Source: SIAQ01 sp963767835 | GTDB lineage: Bacteria; Planctomycetota; Planctomycetia; Gemmatales; Gemmataceae | Assembly: GCA_963767835.1 (NCBI GenBank) | Contig: CAVYFY010000002.1 | Coordinates: 503,212 to 567,211 of the forward strand | Direction of reading: 5' to 3' | Length of the DNA stretch: 64,000 nt | Shown here: positions 8,654 through 17,905 of the stretch, one piece after another | How positions within the stretch are numbered: position 1 is the stretch's first letter | How the letters are laid out: every line of letters begins with the position of its first letter | Translations under genes and position numbers: made by a program | Notes under the pieces: generated by a model | Database searches by the model: none | Told to the model about the DNA's origin: nothing | The model's input: only the letters and a program-made list of their open reading frames with translations

Positions 8654-10096
8654 ATGAATCCCACCCTGCAAAAAAAACTCCACCTCACCCGCCGGCACTT
8701 CCTGCGCAACTGCCAAATCGGCCTGGGCGGCATCGCGCTGGCGGCGCTGCTCGGCGAATCCCGGGGCCAGCAGGCTACTCCGCTGCGGCCACGCGCCGGG
8801 CACTTTACCGGCACAGCGAAGAACGTCATCTACCTGCATCTGGCCGGGTCGCCGCCGCACCTCGATCTGTTCGATTACAAGCCGGAGTTGGTGCGGCACA
8901 CCGGTGAGAATTGCCCCGAGTCATTCCTACGTGGGCGGCGGTTCGCGTTCACCAGCGGCGTGCCGAAATTGCTTGGCACGCCGCAGCGATTCCGCCAGCA
9001 TGGCCGATCGGGAGCGTGGATTTCGGGCGCTCTCGAACACATTCCGACGATTGCCGACGAATTGTGCTTCATCAAGTCGATGCACACCGAGCAATTCAAT
9101 CACGCTCCTGCGGAACTATTGCTGTTCACCGGCTCGCCGCAGTTCGGTCGGCCGTCGATGGGCTCATGGGTGACCTACGGCCTCGGCTCGGAAAGCCAGG
9201 ACCTGCCGGGTTTCATCGCCCTCGTCTCCAGCGGCACTTTTCCCAGCGCGGGCAACAGCGACTGGAACAACGGCTTTCTCCCTTCGGTCTATCAAGGCGT
9301 CCAGTGTCGCAGCCAGGGCGATCCGGTGCTTTATGTGTCGAACCCAGCAGGCATGGACACCGGCATGCGCCGCCTGAGCCTCGATGCCCTGCGCGATCTC
9401 AACGAACTGCAAGCCGCCGAATTGGGCAGCCCCGAAACGCGCACTGCGCATTGCCCAGTATGAGCTCGCCTTCCGCATGCAGACCGCAGTGCCGGAAGTG
9501 ATGGAAATTACGCGTGAGCCGCAGCGTGTCATTGCCGATTATGGCGCCCAGCCCGGCGCCGCCAGCTTCGCGAACAATTGCTTGCTCGCCCGCCGCCTGA
9601 TCGAGCGCGGCGTCCGCTTCGTGCAGCTTCACGACTGGGGCTGGGACTTCCACGGCACCAACCCCGGCGAAGACATCAAGCACCGGCCTGCCGATCAAGT
9701 GCCGCACGATGGATCGGGCCATCACCGCCCTCATTCGCGATCTGAAGCATCGCGGCCTGTTGGACGAAACCATCGTCATCTGCTCCGGCGAGTTTGGCCG
9801 CAGCCCGTTCCGCGAAGGCCGCACCGCCAACAGCGCGAACCTGGGCCGCGATCATCATCCGTTCTCGTTCACGATTTTCGCCTGCGGCGGCGGCTTCAAG
9901 CCCGGCATCGACCTACGGCACCTCCGACGAGCTCGGCTTCGACGTCGGCGAAAATCCGGTCCATCCGCACGATCTGCAAGCGACGATCCTGCACCTCTTG
10001 GGCCTGGAACACACGCGCTTGACCTATCGGTACCAGGGACGCGATTTCCGCCTGACCGATGTGGCGGGCAACGTGATTCGAGAGATTCTGGCCTGA
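8654..10096 (+). pseudogene. Tat-exported DUF1501 protein, broken by three single-base shifts
   Basis: ATG 8654 is preceded by GGAGAA at a good spacing; the N-terminus TRRHFLRNCQIGLGGIALAA is a twin-arginine signal. The body is a DUF1501 (sulfatase-like fold) protein: YLHLAGSPPHLDLFDYKPEL, FIKSMHTEQFNHAP, VQLHDWGWDFHG, VICSGEFGRSPF, LGRDHHPFSF and the end QATILHLLGLEH. The frame is lost near 9440, 9685 and 9910, each by one base, yet all family motifs are present in order (about 480 residues). DUF1501 proteins are nearly always encoded beside DUF1549/DUF1553 proteins, here upstream at 5056, and probably work with them in the periplasm. The motif preservation argues for very recent decay or sequence error. 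Confidence 0.85.
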
Positions 10097-10111
10097 CCCT
10101 GGCCCCGCATT

Positions 10112-10846
10112 CTAGGATTCCGTTTCCGGCGGGTCGGCGACGAGGCGGAGATAGCGCGCCAGCAGCATTTGCACGGCAAGGACACGCTGCCAGTCGGCAT
10201 ATTCGAGAGTGATCTGTGAACCGTCGTCCTTGGCCTGGAGACGGTCGGTGGCCTGCGTCAGGCCCTGGTGGAGGAAGTCGAGAATCTCGGCGAGTCGGGC
10301 CGCTTGTGAGGGAGTCATTTTCAAGGGGAGCGGGGGCAGGGCCTTGTTGCCGATGAAGAGCGCGTCGTTGGTGACACGGGCAGGCTCGGCGGGATTGACG
10401 TCGAAATCGAGATTGAGATCGAGCTGGCCTGCCAGGGTTTGCCTGTCGCCGCCGGGCTCGTCGGCAAGCTCTACTTCGCGGGTGCTGCCGAAGGTAGCCG
10501 GCGAATGGCCGACACCGGCGAGGCTGGCCATGCGGGCGGCGATCTCCTCGTTGGAGCCGAATAGGAGCAGCGAGCGGCCGACGCCGACGCGATCGCCGAT
10601 GCGCAGGCGGCGAATCTGAATCGCCGTGCCATTGACGCGCGTGCCGTTGGTGCTTTCCAGGTCGGTGAGGATGTAATCGTCGCCATCCACCTGAACCTTG
10701 GCATGGAATCGGCTCACGCGCTCGTCGTTGAGGCGCAGGGAGTTGCCTTCCTCCCGGCCGATGGACACGGGGATGGCGATGTCGCGGTAAACGCGGCCGC
10801 GATCGATTCCTTCCAGCACCTGAAACGTCACTGACGATCGAGTCAT
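10112..10846 (-). CDS. FHA-domain protein
   Basis: 244 residues. The N-terminal FHA domain (about 1-100) has the canonical phosphothreonine-binding residues: GR in SIGREEGNSLRL, SRFHAKV, and STNGTRVNG. The C-terminal half is helical (QAARLAEILDFLHQGLTQAT) with no known domain. It probably reads Ser/Thr-kinase signals, which are abundant in planctomycetes, but no kinase is encoded nearby. I start at MTRSSVTFQVLEG (10846), directly before the first beta strand, rather than 10 codons upstream. It converges on the DUF1501 gene with a gap of about 15 bp. Confidence 0.85.
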   Translation of the reverse strand: MTRSSVTFQVLEGIDRGRVYRDIAIPVSIGREEGNSLRLNDERVSRFHAKVQVDGDDYILTDLESTNGTRVNGTAIQIRRLRIGDRVGVGRSLLLFGSNEEIAARMASLAGVGHSPATFGSTREVELADEPGGDRQTLAGQLDLNLDFDVNPAEPARVTNDALFIGNKALPPLPLKMTPSQAARLAEILDFLHQGLTQATDRLQAKDDGSQITLEYADWQRVLAVQMLLARYLRLVADPPETES

Positions 10847-10888
10847 GGATCTAGCGTCCCGTGGATTTGCCAACAACGATGTTGCGTC

Positions 10889-11857
10889 CTACCCGTTCAT
10901 TCTCTGTTGCCAAAGGCTCCGTGTCAATTCCATAGTAGCGGGTCGGCATAGGGGCATGTGGCGAAACCAGGTGATTTGCCGACGGGCGAAATTGCGACTG
11001 CGCGTCTGCACCCGCACAATCGCTTCACTGAGTGTGATCGTTCCATCCAGCAGATCGTGAATTTCCTTGTAGCCGAGGGCCTGGCTCGCTTCCAAGCTCA
11101 AAGGGCGGTCCATCGCTCGCAGTCGGGCCACCTCGTCCACCAGCCCGGCGGCGAACATTTCTTCCACGCGGCGATTGATGCGCTCATAAAGCTCCTGCCG
11201 AGGCAAATCGAGCCAGAGAACAGCAGGCAGCAGGCAGCAGGCAGCAGGCGGTGAGGACGATTCGCTGTCTGCTGTCTGCTGTCTGCTGTCTGCTGTTCCC
11301 CATTGTGTTTGCCAGGCGCTCATCGGCTTGCCCGTTAACTCGTGAACTTCCAGGGCGCGGATCATCCGGCGGATGTCGTTGACATGGATGCGCTCGGCGC
11401 TGACCGGATCGACCGCTTGCAGGCGGTGGTGCAATTCCGCCGGTCCTGCAGCGCGTGCTTCGTCGGCGAGGCGTCGGCGGATATCGGCGTCGGCGGGGGG
11501 GCCGTCAAACAGACCGCAAAGCAGCGCCTTCAGATAAAGCGGGGTGCCGCCGACGAAGAGAATCCGCTTGCCACGCGCCTCGATTTCCCGGACCAGGCGC
11601 CGGGCTTCATCAAGCCACCAAGCGACGCTGGCCCCTTCCCACGGATCGCGCACATCGATCAGATGATGTGCCACGGCCGCGCGCTCGGCAACGGTCGGCT
11701 TGGCCGTGCCGATCTCCATGCCGCGATAAAGCGCCATCGAGTCCATCGAGATGATTTCGGCGTCGAGGTGTTGCGCCATCTCGATGCCAAACTTGGTTTT
11801 TCCGGAGCCGGTCGGTCCCGTCAGCACCAGAGCGTTTTCAAATGGCGTCGGCAGCAT
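10889..11857 (-). CDS. miaA: tRNA dimethylallyltransferase with an inserted repeat segment
   Basis: MiaA transfers a dimethylallyl group to A37 of tRNAs reading UNN codons. Visible motifs: P-loop GPTGSGKT, DSMALYRGMEIGTAKP, HHLIDVRDP, GGTPLYLKAL, RRMIRALEV and the C-terminal QALGYKEI with TRSRNFARRQITWFR. Length (322) is close to the family's. Oddity: about 26 residues (roughly 187-212, SRQQTADSESSSPPAACCLL region) come from heptanucleotide repeats at 11220-11297 inserted in frame between the WQTQW segment and LWLDLPRQELYERI. The start at 11857 places the P-loop near residue 14, as usual; an in-frame GTG/ATG 10 codons upstream falls next to a repeat. Confidence 0.92.
   Translation of the reverse strand: MLPTPFENALVLTGPTGSGKTKFGIEMAQHLDAEIISMDSMALYRGMEIGTAKPTVAERAAVAHHLIDVRDPWEGASVAWWLDEARRLVREIEARGKRILFVGGTPLYLKALLCGLFDGPPADADIRRRLADEARAAGPAELHHRLQAVDPVSAERIHVNDIRRMIRALEVHELTGKPMSAWQTQWGTADSRQQTADSESSSPPAACCLLPAVLWLDLPRQELYERINRRVEEMFAAGLVDEVARLRAMDRPLSLEASQALGYKEIHDLLDGTITLSEAIVRVQTRSRNFARRQITWFRHMPLCRPATMELTRSLWQQRMNG
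11220..11297. repeat. Two arrays of 7-bp repeats inside miaA
   Basis: Four tandem CAGCAGG units are followed after about 16 bp by about four units of CTGTCTG. The two motifs are near-complementary, so the segment can form a hairpin. Both arrays are multiples that keep the miaA frame open. Confidence 0.8.
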
Positions 11858-11890
11858 GTTCGACCGAAATGAATCTGGTGACACCATTGG

Positions 11891-12085
11891 CTCGTTCCCA
11901 CGCTCCGCGTGGGAACGGTCTGCTTCGCGACGCTCCTGCGTCGCGACCTGAGCGCCTAGAGGAAAACAGCCTTTTCATTAACACGTACCTGGCATGCAAC
12001 ATGCAATATGATCGGTGCAGGCATCGTGTCCGCGACGCAAGAGTGTCGCGAAGCAGTGCGTTCCCACGCGAAGCGTGGGAACGAG
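11891..12085. repeat. Inverted pair of REP-like palindromes between miaA and the YbaK-type gene
   Basis: Copy one (11891-11948) contains CGTTCCCACGC then GCGTGGGAACG and continues with TCTGCTTCGCGACGCTC. Copy two (12031-12085) is the same about 55-bp unit in the opposite orientation with a few changes. About 80 bp separate them, so the pair can fold into one long cruciform (REPIN-like). The 280-bp gap 11858-12137 holds nothing else recognisable. Confidence 0.8.
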
Positions 12086-12137
12086 AATCTGCTATCACGA
12101 GATTCATTATACGGCTATGCCGGCAAAAGCTCGGAAT

Positions 12138-12620
12138 TCAGCGATCCGTCGGGGCGCGGCGGACGCTAAACGGGGGCATGGCGAAATGCAGCCGGCTGGG
12201 GCGCTCCAGACGCACGTAATCGCCGCACTGCATTTTGATGGCGACGGCGTGGCGCTGCGCCTCGAAGACGATTGTGGTGTCGAGTGGGATCGATGCTTCC
12301 AGGATCGACGCCATGCCGTACAGCCGGCCGAATGGCATCATCGCTCCCCACTCGCAGTCGCCCAGGCGCTCGTGGAGTTCATCTTCGATCGCCAACCGAC
12401 ACGCGCCCATCTCCGCGCTGAGCCGCGACAGTTCGATGCGTTGCGCCGCCGGCAAGACCGCGATGAAAAAGCCGCCGGGCCCTTTGAGCAAGACGCTCTT
12501 GACGACTTGCCGGCCGGAAAGGTGCAGGGACCGCGCCAGCTTTTGCGAGGTGTACGCCGGCGGATGGACCATTTCTTCAAAGGCGACTTGTTGATCCGCG
12601 AGGTATTGGGTGACGCGCAT
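12138..12620 (-). CDS. YbaK/EbsC-family aminoacyl-tRNA deacylase
   Basis: 160 residues matching the YbaK/prolyl-tRNA editing fold: MRVTQYLADQQVAFEEMVHP, YTSQKLARSLHLSG, VVKSVLLKGPGGFF (catalytic Lys region), LPAAQRIELSRLSAEMG and the glycine-rich CEWGAMMPFGRLYG. The family hydrolyses mischarged tRNAs in trans. I start at 12620 because the upstream 26 codons do not match the fold. It is monocistronic and divergent from the HAD gene. Confidence 0.85.
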   Translation of the reverse strand: MRVTQYLADQQVAFEEMVHPPAYTSQKLARSLHLSGRQVVKSVLLKGPGGFFIAVLPAAQRIELSRLSAEMGACRLAIEDELHERLGDCEWGAMMPFGRLYGMASILEASIPLDTTIVFEAQRHAVAIKMQCGDYVRLERPSRLHFAMPPFSVRRAPTDR

Positions 12621-12817
12621 AGTGGTGAGCCGGCTGATGGATATGGGTCGGACCCAGGAATCGCAACGATGATCCTGGGGCTTGCACAATTCAAGCACGT
12701 TTTTGCCGGCAACTCGCGATCAATTTGACTGGATTGCCCAAATTCGCCGTTGCCAAGGTTCGGACCGTGCGGACAATAACGACATTAACATGCCCGAGCC
12801 CGTTCCGTGAGGCTTTC

Positions 12818-13627
12818 GTGACCGACATCGAAATCGTGCGTTCCGATATCCCGTGTGGGCGTTATCGCTTCGTGATCTTCGATTTCGATGGCACGCTCTC
12901 GCTGATCCGCGAAGGCTGGCCGGCCGTCATGATCCCGATGATGGTGGAAGTCTTGCGGACAACCGGAACTGCCGAAGACGACCTGGCCTTGACCGCGTGC
13001 GTCGAGGAATTCGTCATGCGGCTCAACGGCAAGCAGACGATCTATCAGATGATCCATCTTGCCGACGAAGTGAAGAAACGCGGCGGCGAACCGCTCGAGC
13101 CGCTGGCCTACAAGCACGAATATCACGCCCGCCTGATGCGCCGCATTCAGGGCCGGCTCGACGCCCTCGCCAACGCCACGGCTACCCCCGACGACTGGAC
13201 CGTCCCCGGCAGCCATGCCATCCTGAAGCGCCTTCAAGCACGCGGACTCACCCTTTATCTCGCCAGCGGCACCGATGTCGCTTTCGTCCGCAAGGAAGCC
13301 GACCTGCTCGGCTTGACCCCATTCTTTGGCTCGCATATCTACGGCGCGCTCGATGATTATCAGAATTTCTCCAAAAAAATGGTCATCGAACGCATCCTGC
13401 GCGAGAACCATCTCCGCGGCGAAGAATTGCTCGGCTTCGGCGATGGATATGTCGAGATCGAAGAAGTGAAGCGCGTGGGCGGCACCGCGGTCGCCGTCGC
13501 CAACGACGAATTCAATCGGCGCGGCATCCACGCCTGGAAGCGCGAGCGCCTGCTGCGCGCCGGGGCCGACCTGGTTATCGGCGATTATCGCAATCTTGAC
13601 GGAATTGAGAGGGTATTATTCGGATGA
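12818..13627 (+). CDS. HAD-superfamily phosphatase
   Basis: 269 residues starting at GTG 12818. The HAD core motifs are present: I, FDFDGT with nucleophile D22 and D24; II, LYLASGTD; III, Lys in NFSKKMVIERIL; IV, GFGDGYVEIEE. A helical cap of C1 type lies between motifs I and II (about 30-125). It acts in the cytoplasm on a small phosphorylated substrate that cannot be named; phosphoglycolate and sugar-phosphate phosphatases share this layout. Confidence 0.85.
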   Translation: MTDIEIVRSDIPCGRYRFVIFDFDGTLSLIREGWPAVMIPMMVEVLRTTGTAEDDLALTACVEEFVMRLNGKQTIYQMIHLADEVKKRGGEPLEPLAYKHEYHARLMRRIQGRLDALANATATPDDWTVPGSHAILKRLQARGLTLYLASGTDVAFVRKEADLLGLTPFFGSHIYGALDDYQNFSKKMVIERILRENHLRGEELLGFGDGYVEIEEVKRVGGTAVAVANDEFNRRGIHAWKRERLLRAGADLVIGDYRNLDGIERVLFG

Positions 13628-13658
13628 ATGGCCGTGATTGCGATTAGGCTGAAGGTTT

Positions 13659-13763
13659 CCTCCCCTCTCCCTCCGGGAGAGGGGCCGGGGGTGAGGGGCT
13701 TTCATGGGGCTTCTGAAGGCTCTGCCCTCACCCCCGGCCCCTCTCCCGGAGGGAGAGGGGAGG
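13659..13763. repeat. Inverted pair of GC-rich REP-like repeats
   Basis: Two about 40-bp units, each with CCCTCTCCCTCCGGGAGAGG and GGGGGTGAGGG, lie head to head at 13659-13698 and 13725-13763, separated by about 26 bp. The same unit is found inside the gene at 5056-7626. Sited between convergent genes, the pair may also work as a bidirectional transcription stop. Confidence 0.85.
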
Positions 13764-13800
13764 AAATATGCTATGCCGCGCGAGCGCAAGACGCAAGCGG

Positions 13801-14799
13801 TCACGGTTCGACCGTAGCTTCGATCATGAGCGGGGTAGCCGTGTTGTCGAGATCGGTGCGGATCAGCAATTGCCGACGGAGATCGCCAGGCTTGGTTGGC
13901 TGGATGTGAACGGTGAGGACCAGCGTTGTTTCCTGACGGTTGGGGATGTCCACGGTAATGCCGTCGCCTTGCCCGTCCACCGAGATCACACGAAACGGAC
14001 GGGCGGCGCGGACCAGCACCTTCTTCGTCTCCGATTCGCCGACTTTCAACTCCTTGACCGTGATCGCGCCAGGCGAAACCGCCAGGCCGGCCTGGATGTT
14101 GCCGACGATGTTGAACGTCAGGACCGGGGCCGACGCGTCGTTGGTTTTCAGGACGACTTCTTGCTTGAACGAGCCGGTGTTGGGCTCGGGTTTGATCGTG
14201 GCTGTCAGTCGGTAGCCCTTGCGCCCCGATCCATTGCCGACGCGAGGCAATTCCTCCACTTTCAGGTCGAACGGAGCCGAGCTATTCTTGACGATCTCGG
14301 TGACGCGCCAATCGAACAGGCTGCCGGAATATTCGACATCGATGGTCTTGGCCGGGGTTTGGCCGCGCTGGAGGTTGCCGAAATCGAGCTCGGAAGGGGA
14401 GAAGGTGACGTCGCCGCGGGCGTTCGCGGAAACCGTCAGGGTCGCGGTGGAAATGAACTTGGGTCCGACGGCAACGAAAACGCGAACCGTCTTGGCGCCA
14501 CTGAACTTCGTGCCGTCCATGAATACATTCAGCGTTGCCGATTCGTTGGGTTGCAAGACCTTGACGCTCGCCTCGGCCCTGGTGCAGGTGCAAGAGACGC
14601 TCACGCCCGTGATCTCCAGCGGTTCCTTGTAGATGTTGGTCATCTTGAAGCTGTATTTGAGTTGGGCGCCGCGGGCAACGACGCCGAAGTCGTGCGTCGT
14701 CTCAGTGCCGAACAGCTTGTTGGCCCAGGGCGGCTGTTGCGCGAACAGCAGCGGGGAAAACGTGAAGAGGACGGCCAGAGCCAACACGAGCTTACGCAT
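13801..14799 (-). CDS. Secreted DUF1573 protein
   Basis: 332 residues. Start 14799 follows GAAGGGA and begins a signal peptide (MRKLVLALAVLFTFSPLLFA). Next comes a DUF1573 Ig-like domain with HDFGVVARGAQLKYSFKMTN and the hallmark SCTCTRA, followed by a second similar module (FGNLQRGQTPAKTIDVEYSG) and a third (KVGESETKKVLVRAA). These ASPM/DUF1573 domains are common in secreted planctomycete and Bacteroidetes proteins; the partner is unknown. Confidence 0.88.
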   Translation of the reverse strand: MRKLVLALAVLFTFSPLLFAQQPPWANKLFGTETTHDFGVVARGAQLKYSFKMTNIYKEPLEITGVSVSCTCTRAEASVKVLQPNESATLNVFMDGTKFSGAKTVRVFVAVGPKFISTATLTVSANARGDVTFSPSELDFGNLQRGQTPAKTIDVEYSGSLFDWRVTEIVKNSSAPFDLKVEELPRVGNGSGRKGYRLTATIKPEPNTGSFKQEVVLKTNDASAPVLTFNIVGNIQAGLAVSPGAITVKELKVGESETKKVLVRAARPFRVISVDGQGDGITVDIPNRQETTLVLTVHIQPTKPGDLRRQLLIRTDLDNTATPLMIEATVEP

Positions 14800-15006
14800 T
14801 GCAGATTCCCTTCGAAAAGAGACGAAGTCGCTTTCGCCGTTGACGGATAATAACGCGTCTTGCCCAATCAAAAAAGACGGATTGCCGATCCGACGTGGAA
14901 ATTGGGGCATCGACGCAATTCGGGTTGACTGGCGATAAACCGCCAGGTCCTCGTTTAGTGACGATCGGAAAATAACTTCCCGAATCATCGGTCCGTCGTC
15001 GTACGG

Positions 15007-15161
15007 GGGTCGAGTGTACTCGCGAGGCCCACCATACCTTGGAAACGCGTGGTGGGCCTCGCGAGTACGCTCGACCCACCCTACAAAAATCGAAGGCCAC
15101 TAAATAGGGAAGTTTTTTTTCGAACCCTATTTAGCGTTCGTGGGGCGCGATCCGAACGCTA
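15007..15161. repeat. Cluster of strong inverted repeats upstream of the DUF1573 gene
   Basis: Arm 15007-15034 pairs with 15050-15077 over 28 bp with a single G-T wobble and a 15-bp loop. Next, CTAAATAGGG (15100-15109) pairs with CCCTATTTAG (15125-15134), and TAGCGTTCG (15132-15140) pairs with CGAACGCTA (15153-15161). The last two overlap and are mutually exclusive. They lie just after the PQQ-propeller gene, read leftward, and may end its transcript, although no T-run follows in that direction. The rest of the gap 14800-15177 holds no gene. Confidence 0.75.
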
Positions 15162-15177
15162 AACGAGTGCTGGATCA

Positions 15178-16821
15178 TCACTTCTTGGCCGTCTCGACGA
15201 TGTTGGTATGGGCCATATTGGCACCCCAGGTAGCCCAGCCCGTGAAGCGGGCGTCGCCCGTGTTGATGCAGACGACCTTTCCATCTTGCGTGCCGACGTA
15301 GATTCGGCCATTTTCGATGGCGGGCTGGGAGCGGACCTCGGAGCCGACCTTGTGGGTTCTGGTCACTTCGCCCTTTTCCGGATCAACCAGCAGGATCTCT
15401 CCCTCGACCGTGCTGACGAAAAGCTGGCCGCCGGCGGCGGCGGGGGCGGCGGCGAGATGGCCCCCCAGCTTGGCGAGATCCCCCTTGAGTTTGACCTTCC
15501 AGCGGATCTTGCCGTCCTTCGGATCGGTGTTAACAAGTTCGTCCCCCATGGTGTTGTAGTTCGCGCTCTTGTAATGGAGGATGCGCGAGCCGAGGAAGGC
15601 CTGCATGGTGGAGACGCTTGCCTGGCCGATGTTGGCGGGGCTCGCCATGCCGCCGGCGCCGCCGCCCAACGCGTTGCCGGCATCGAGTTTCCCGGCGATT
15701 TTGCCAAGCGCGCTCCTGGCCTGCGCCTTGGCATCGAGATAGATGGCTTCACGCCGGGCGCCGGAGAACGTCTGCGTCCCCTTGTCGCGATCGAGACCGG
15801 CGATTTCCTCGGCGCACTTCTCATCCTTGCCATTGTCGGCCCGCTGCGTCATGTACACATGCTTACCCACCACGACCGGCGCGCTGGTGGCCCGGCTCTT
15901 GTGGGCGGAGACGATTTCGCCGTCCTTCTGCTTGAATTTGTAGACAGTACCCGCGAACGTCGTGGCATAGACTTCGTCATCGACGGCGACGGGGGCCGAC
16001 ATGACATCTGAGTCGATCCATTTCTGCCAGAGGATCTTGCCCGTCTTCAACTCCAGGCAGATGAACGCGTGCGAGGCGTGGGCGTGCTTCTTGGCCCCGT
16101 CCTGCTTCGCGGGTTCCTGTTTCGCGCCTTCCTGCTTTTCGCCTTCCTGAGCGGCTTGCGGTTCGATCACCGGCAGGAACTCGGCAGGCAGCGCCTTCCC
16201 AGGCAGCTTGAGCTTGTTCTTGATCTTCGGCAAAATGCCGCCCTTTGGATTCATCGCGCCCGCATTGGCCGGATAGGAGGTGAACACCTTGCCGTCGGCG
16301 ATGGTCGGCGTGCTGGTCAATGGATCGCCGAGGAAATACGACCAGATTTGCTTGCCGGTGCTGGCGTCGAGGGCGAAGATGGTGCACGATTCGGTGTTGA
16401 AGACGACGATGTCGTCGCCGCAAACCGCGGAGGTGGGGCCGTCGTCATCCAGGCTCATGCCCCAGACGAATTTGCCATCGTCGGCATTGAAGCAGAAATA
16501 CTCCTTGGTGCTGAAACCGCCGCTGACGTAAAGCTTGTCCTTGTAGACGGTCGGCGTCGGGATCGGCGCCCCGCTCGGCATCTGAATGGTGAAGCCGGTA
16601 TCGGTCTTCTTGATCGCCTTGGCGTCGAGCGCCTTCGCGTTGACGTGGCCGGTCCGAAACTTCGTCGGCGGGGGGGCGTACTTGTCCGAGTTCATCTCGC
16701 GCACCGCGCCAGTGATGTCGGTCTTCTCCGGTTCCTTCTTGTCCTTCGCATCCTGAGCCGCCATTAGCGGCAGGACGGCGAGGCAGCACAGCAAACCACA
16801 CATGACGAGACGGCTTTTCAT
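15178..16821 (-). CDS. Secreted PQQ-like beta-propeller protein
   Basis: 547 residues. Start 16821 opens a signal peptide (MKSRLVMCGLLCCLAVLPLMAAQDA). At least six propeller blades show the PQQ/WD-like pattern, e.g. YFCFNADDGKFVWGMSLDDD, IFALDASTGKQIWSYFLGD, ICLELKTGKILWQKWIDSD, NTDPKDGKIRWKVKLKGDL and LLVDPEKGEVTRTH. The charged Gln/Lys/Ala-rich insert about residues 230-255 looks like a surface loop. No PQQ-enzyme active-site residues are evident, so a structural or binding role is likelier than a dehydrogenase. Confidence 0.85.
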   Translation of the reverse strand: MKSRLVMCGLLCCLAVLPLMAAQDAKDKKEPEKTDITGAVREMNSDKYAPPPTKFRTGHVNAKALDAKAIKKTDTGFTIQMPSGAPIPTPTVYKDKLYVSGGFSTKEYFCFNADDGKFVWGMSLDDDGPTSAVCGDDIVVFNTESCTIFALDASTGKQIWSYFLGDPLTSTPTIADGKVFTSYPANAGAMNPKGGILPKIKNKLKLPGKALPAEFLPVIEPQAAQEGEKQEGAKQEPAKQDGAKKHAHASHAFICLELKTGKILWQKWIDSDVMSAPVAVDDEVYATTFAGTVYKFKQKDGEIVSAHKSRATSAPVVVGKHVYMTQRADNGKDEKCAEEIAGLDRDKGTQTFSGARREAIYLDAKAQARSALGKIAGKLDAGNALGGGAGGMASPANIGQASVSTMQAFLGSRILHYKSANYNTMGDELVNTDPKDGKIRWKVKLKGDLAKLGGHLAAAPAAAGGQLFVSTVEGEILLVDPEKGEVTRTHKVGSEVRSQPAIENGRIYVGTQDGKVVCINTGDARFTGWATWGANMAHTNIVETAKK

Positions 16822-16902
16822 GGCAGCGCTCCTTGAGAAGAGGATGGTCCTCAACGTAAAGACGAGCCATGTGTCCATTTGGATTGACGCGGCTTGATCG
16901 AG

Positions 16903-17763
16903 CTAATCTTGCAGCTCGATCGCCTGGACCTTGAAGCGTGCCGGGCGATTGCGATTCTCCGGGGGAATTAGCACGCCTCGGACGCGCACATACTGCCCCT
17001 CACGCAAATCGGCAAGCTGGGCGTTTCCTTGCAGCACCACGAAGCCGCCGTACGGATCGTCCTGATCGATCGGTGCGTAGCGGAGACGAATGCTCTTGCG
17101 CCACATCAGCACCTGGCCGGTAATGGTCTTGACATCCTCGGAGGCGCCCGCCTGAATGGCTTCGTTCTTTCGAGATTGATCGTCAGAGACCAGCCGTGCA
17201 GGGGTCGGAGGCGCCGGGGCTGGCAGAGCGGGGGTAGGCGGATCGACCGCTACGGGGGCCACCGCGCCTTGATGCACCGTTTCGATTGCGTCATTGACCT
17301 GGATCGGCGCTCCGTCCCCCTCCTCGATCGACAAGGTGCCTGGTCGGCCAGGCGGGATCGCATCCGGCCTGGCAGCAACCGTCTCTTCCGGGGGCCGGTC
17401 AGGAGGCAAGGGCATTGGCGGAATCACGTCAACTGGAGGAGGTACGGCGTCCGGCGGTTTGATGGAAAGAACCGGCATTTCCGGGATCGGCGCCGGGCGG
17501 ACCGGCATAGGGGGCTGCCACGAAGGCCCGCGGACGACGACCGGCTCAGACGGTGCGGCGATGGGCCGCGACGATCCGGAGATCGTAACCGATTCCGTCG
17601 CCGGCGCCCGCATCTGCAAAACAACGTCGCCTTTGTCCGCCACACGGCGCGCCTGCGGACATTTCAGGTAATAGCCGTCGCTGTCGCTGCCGAGCAACTC
17701 GCACCCGGCGAACGAACTGACGCTAATCAGTCCAAGGCAGCCGTATAGCAGCAGATTACGCAT
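16903..17763 (-). CDS. Proline-rich lipoprotein
   Basis: 286 residues from 17763. The N-terminus MRNLLLYGCLGLISVSSFAG followed by C is a lipobox. A long Pro/Ala/Val-rich spacer (about 60-190) leads to a compact C-terminal domain (about 200-286: TITGQVLMWRKSIRLRYAPI, YVRVRGVLIPPENR) that resembles a small OB-like beta barrel. Probably envelope-attached; function unknown. A start four codons upstream would weaken the signal peptide. Confidence 0.7.
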   Translation of the reverse strand: MRNLLLYGCLGLISVSSFAGCELLGSDSDGYYLKCPQARRVADKGDVVLQMRAPATESVTISGSSRPIAAPSEPVVVRGPSWQPPMPVRPAPIPEMPVLSIKPPDAVPPPVDVIPPMPLPPDRPPEETVAARPDAIPPGRPGTLSIEEGDGAPIQVNDAIETVHQGAVAPVAVDPPTPALPAPAPPTPARLVSDDQSRKNEAIQAGASEDVKTITGQVLMWRKSIRLRYAPIDQDDPYGGFVVLQGNAQLADLREGQYVRVRGVLIPPENRNRPARFKVQAIELQD

Positions 17764-17905
17764 GATCCATCTCACAAACGCGTCACGAGGGCATGGTCTA
17801 TCCGTTCATCGGCATTACGCTGGCAGAACATGACGAATTTTCCGGTTGTAGCGATTCTGACAAAAGGATAAGACGCAACAAGGCAAAGTGGGAGATTTGC
17901 TTGTT

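Noticed and set aside
11220..11297. CRISPR array
   Set aside because: The repeats are 7 bp in direct tandem without spacers and lie inside miaA; no cas genes occur in the window.
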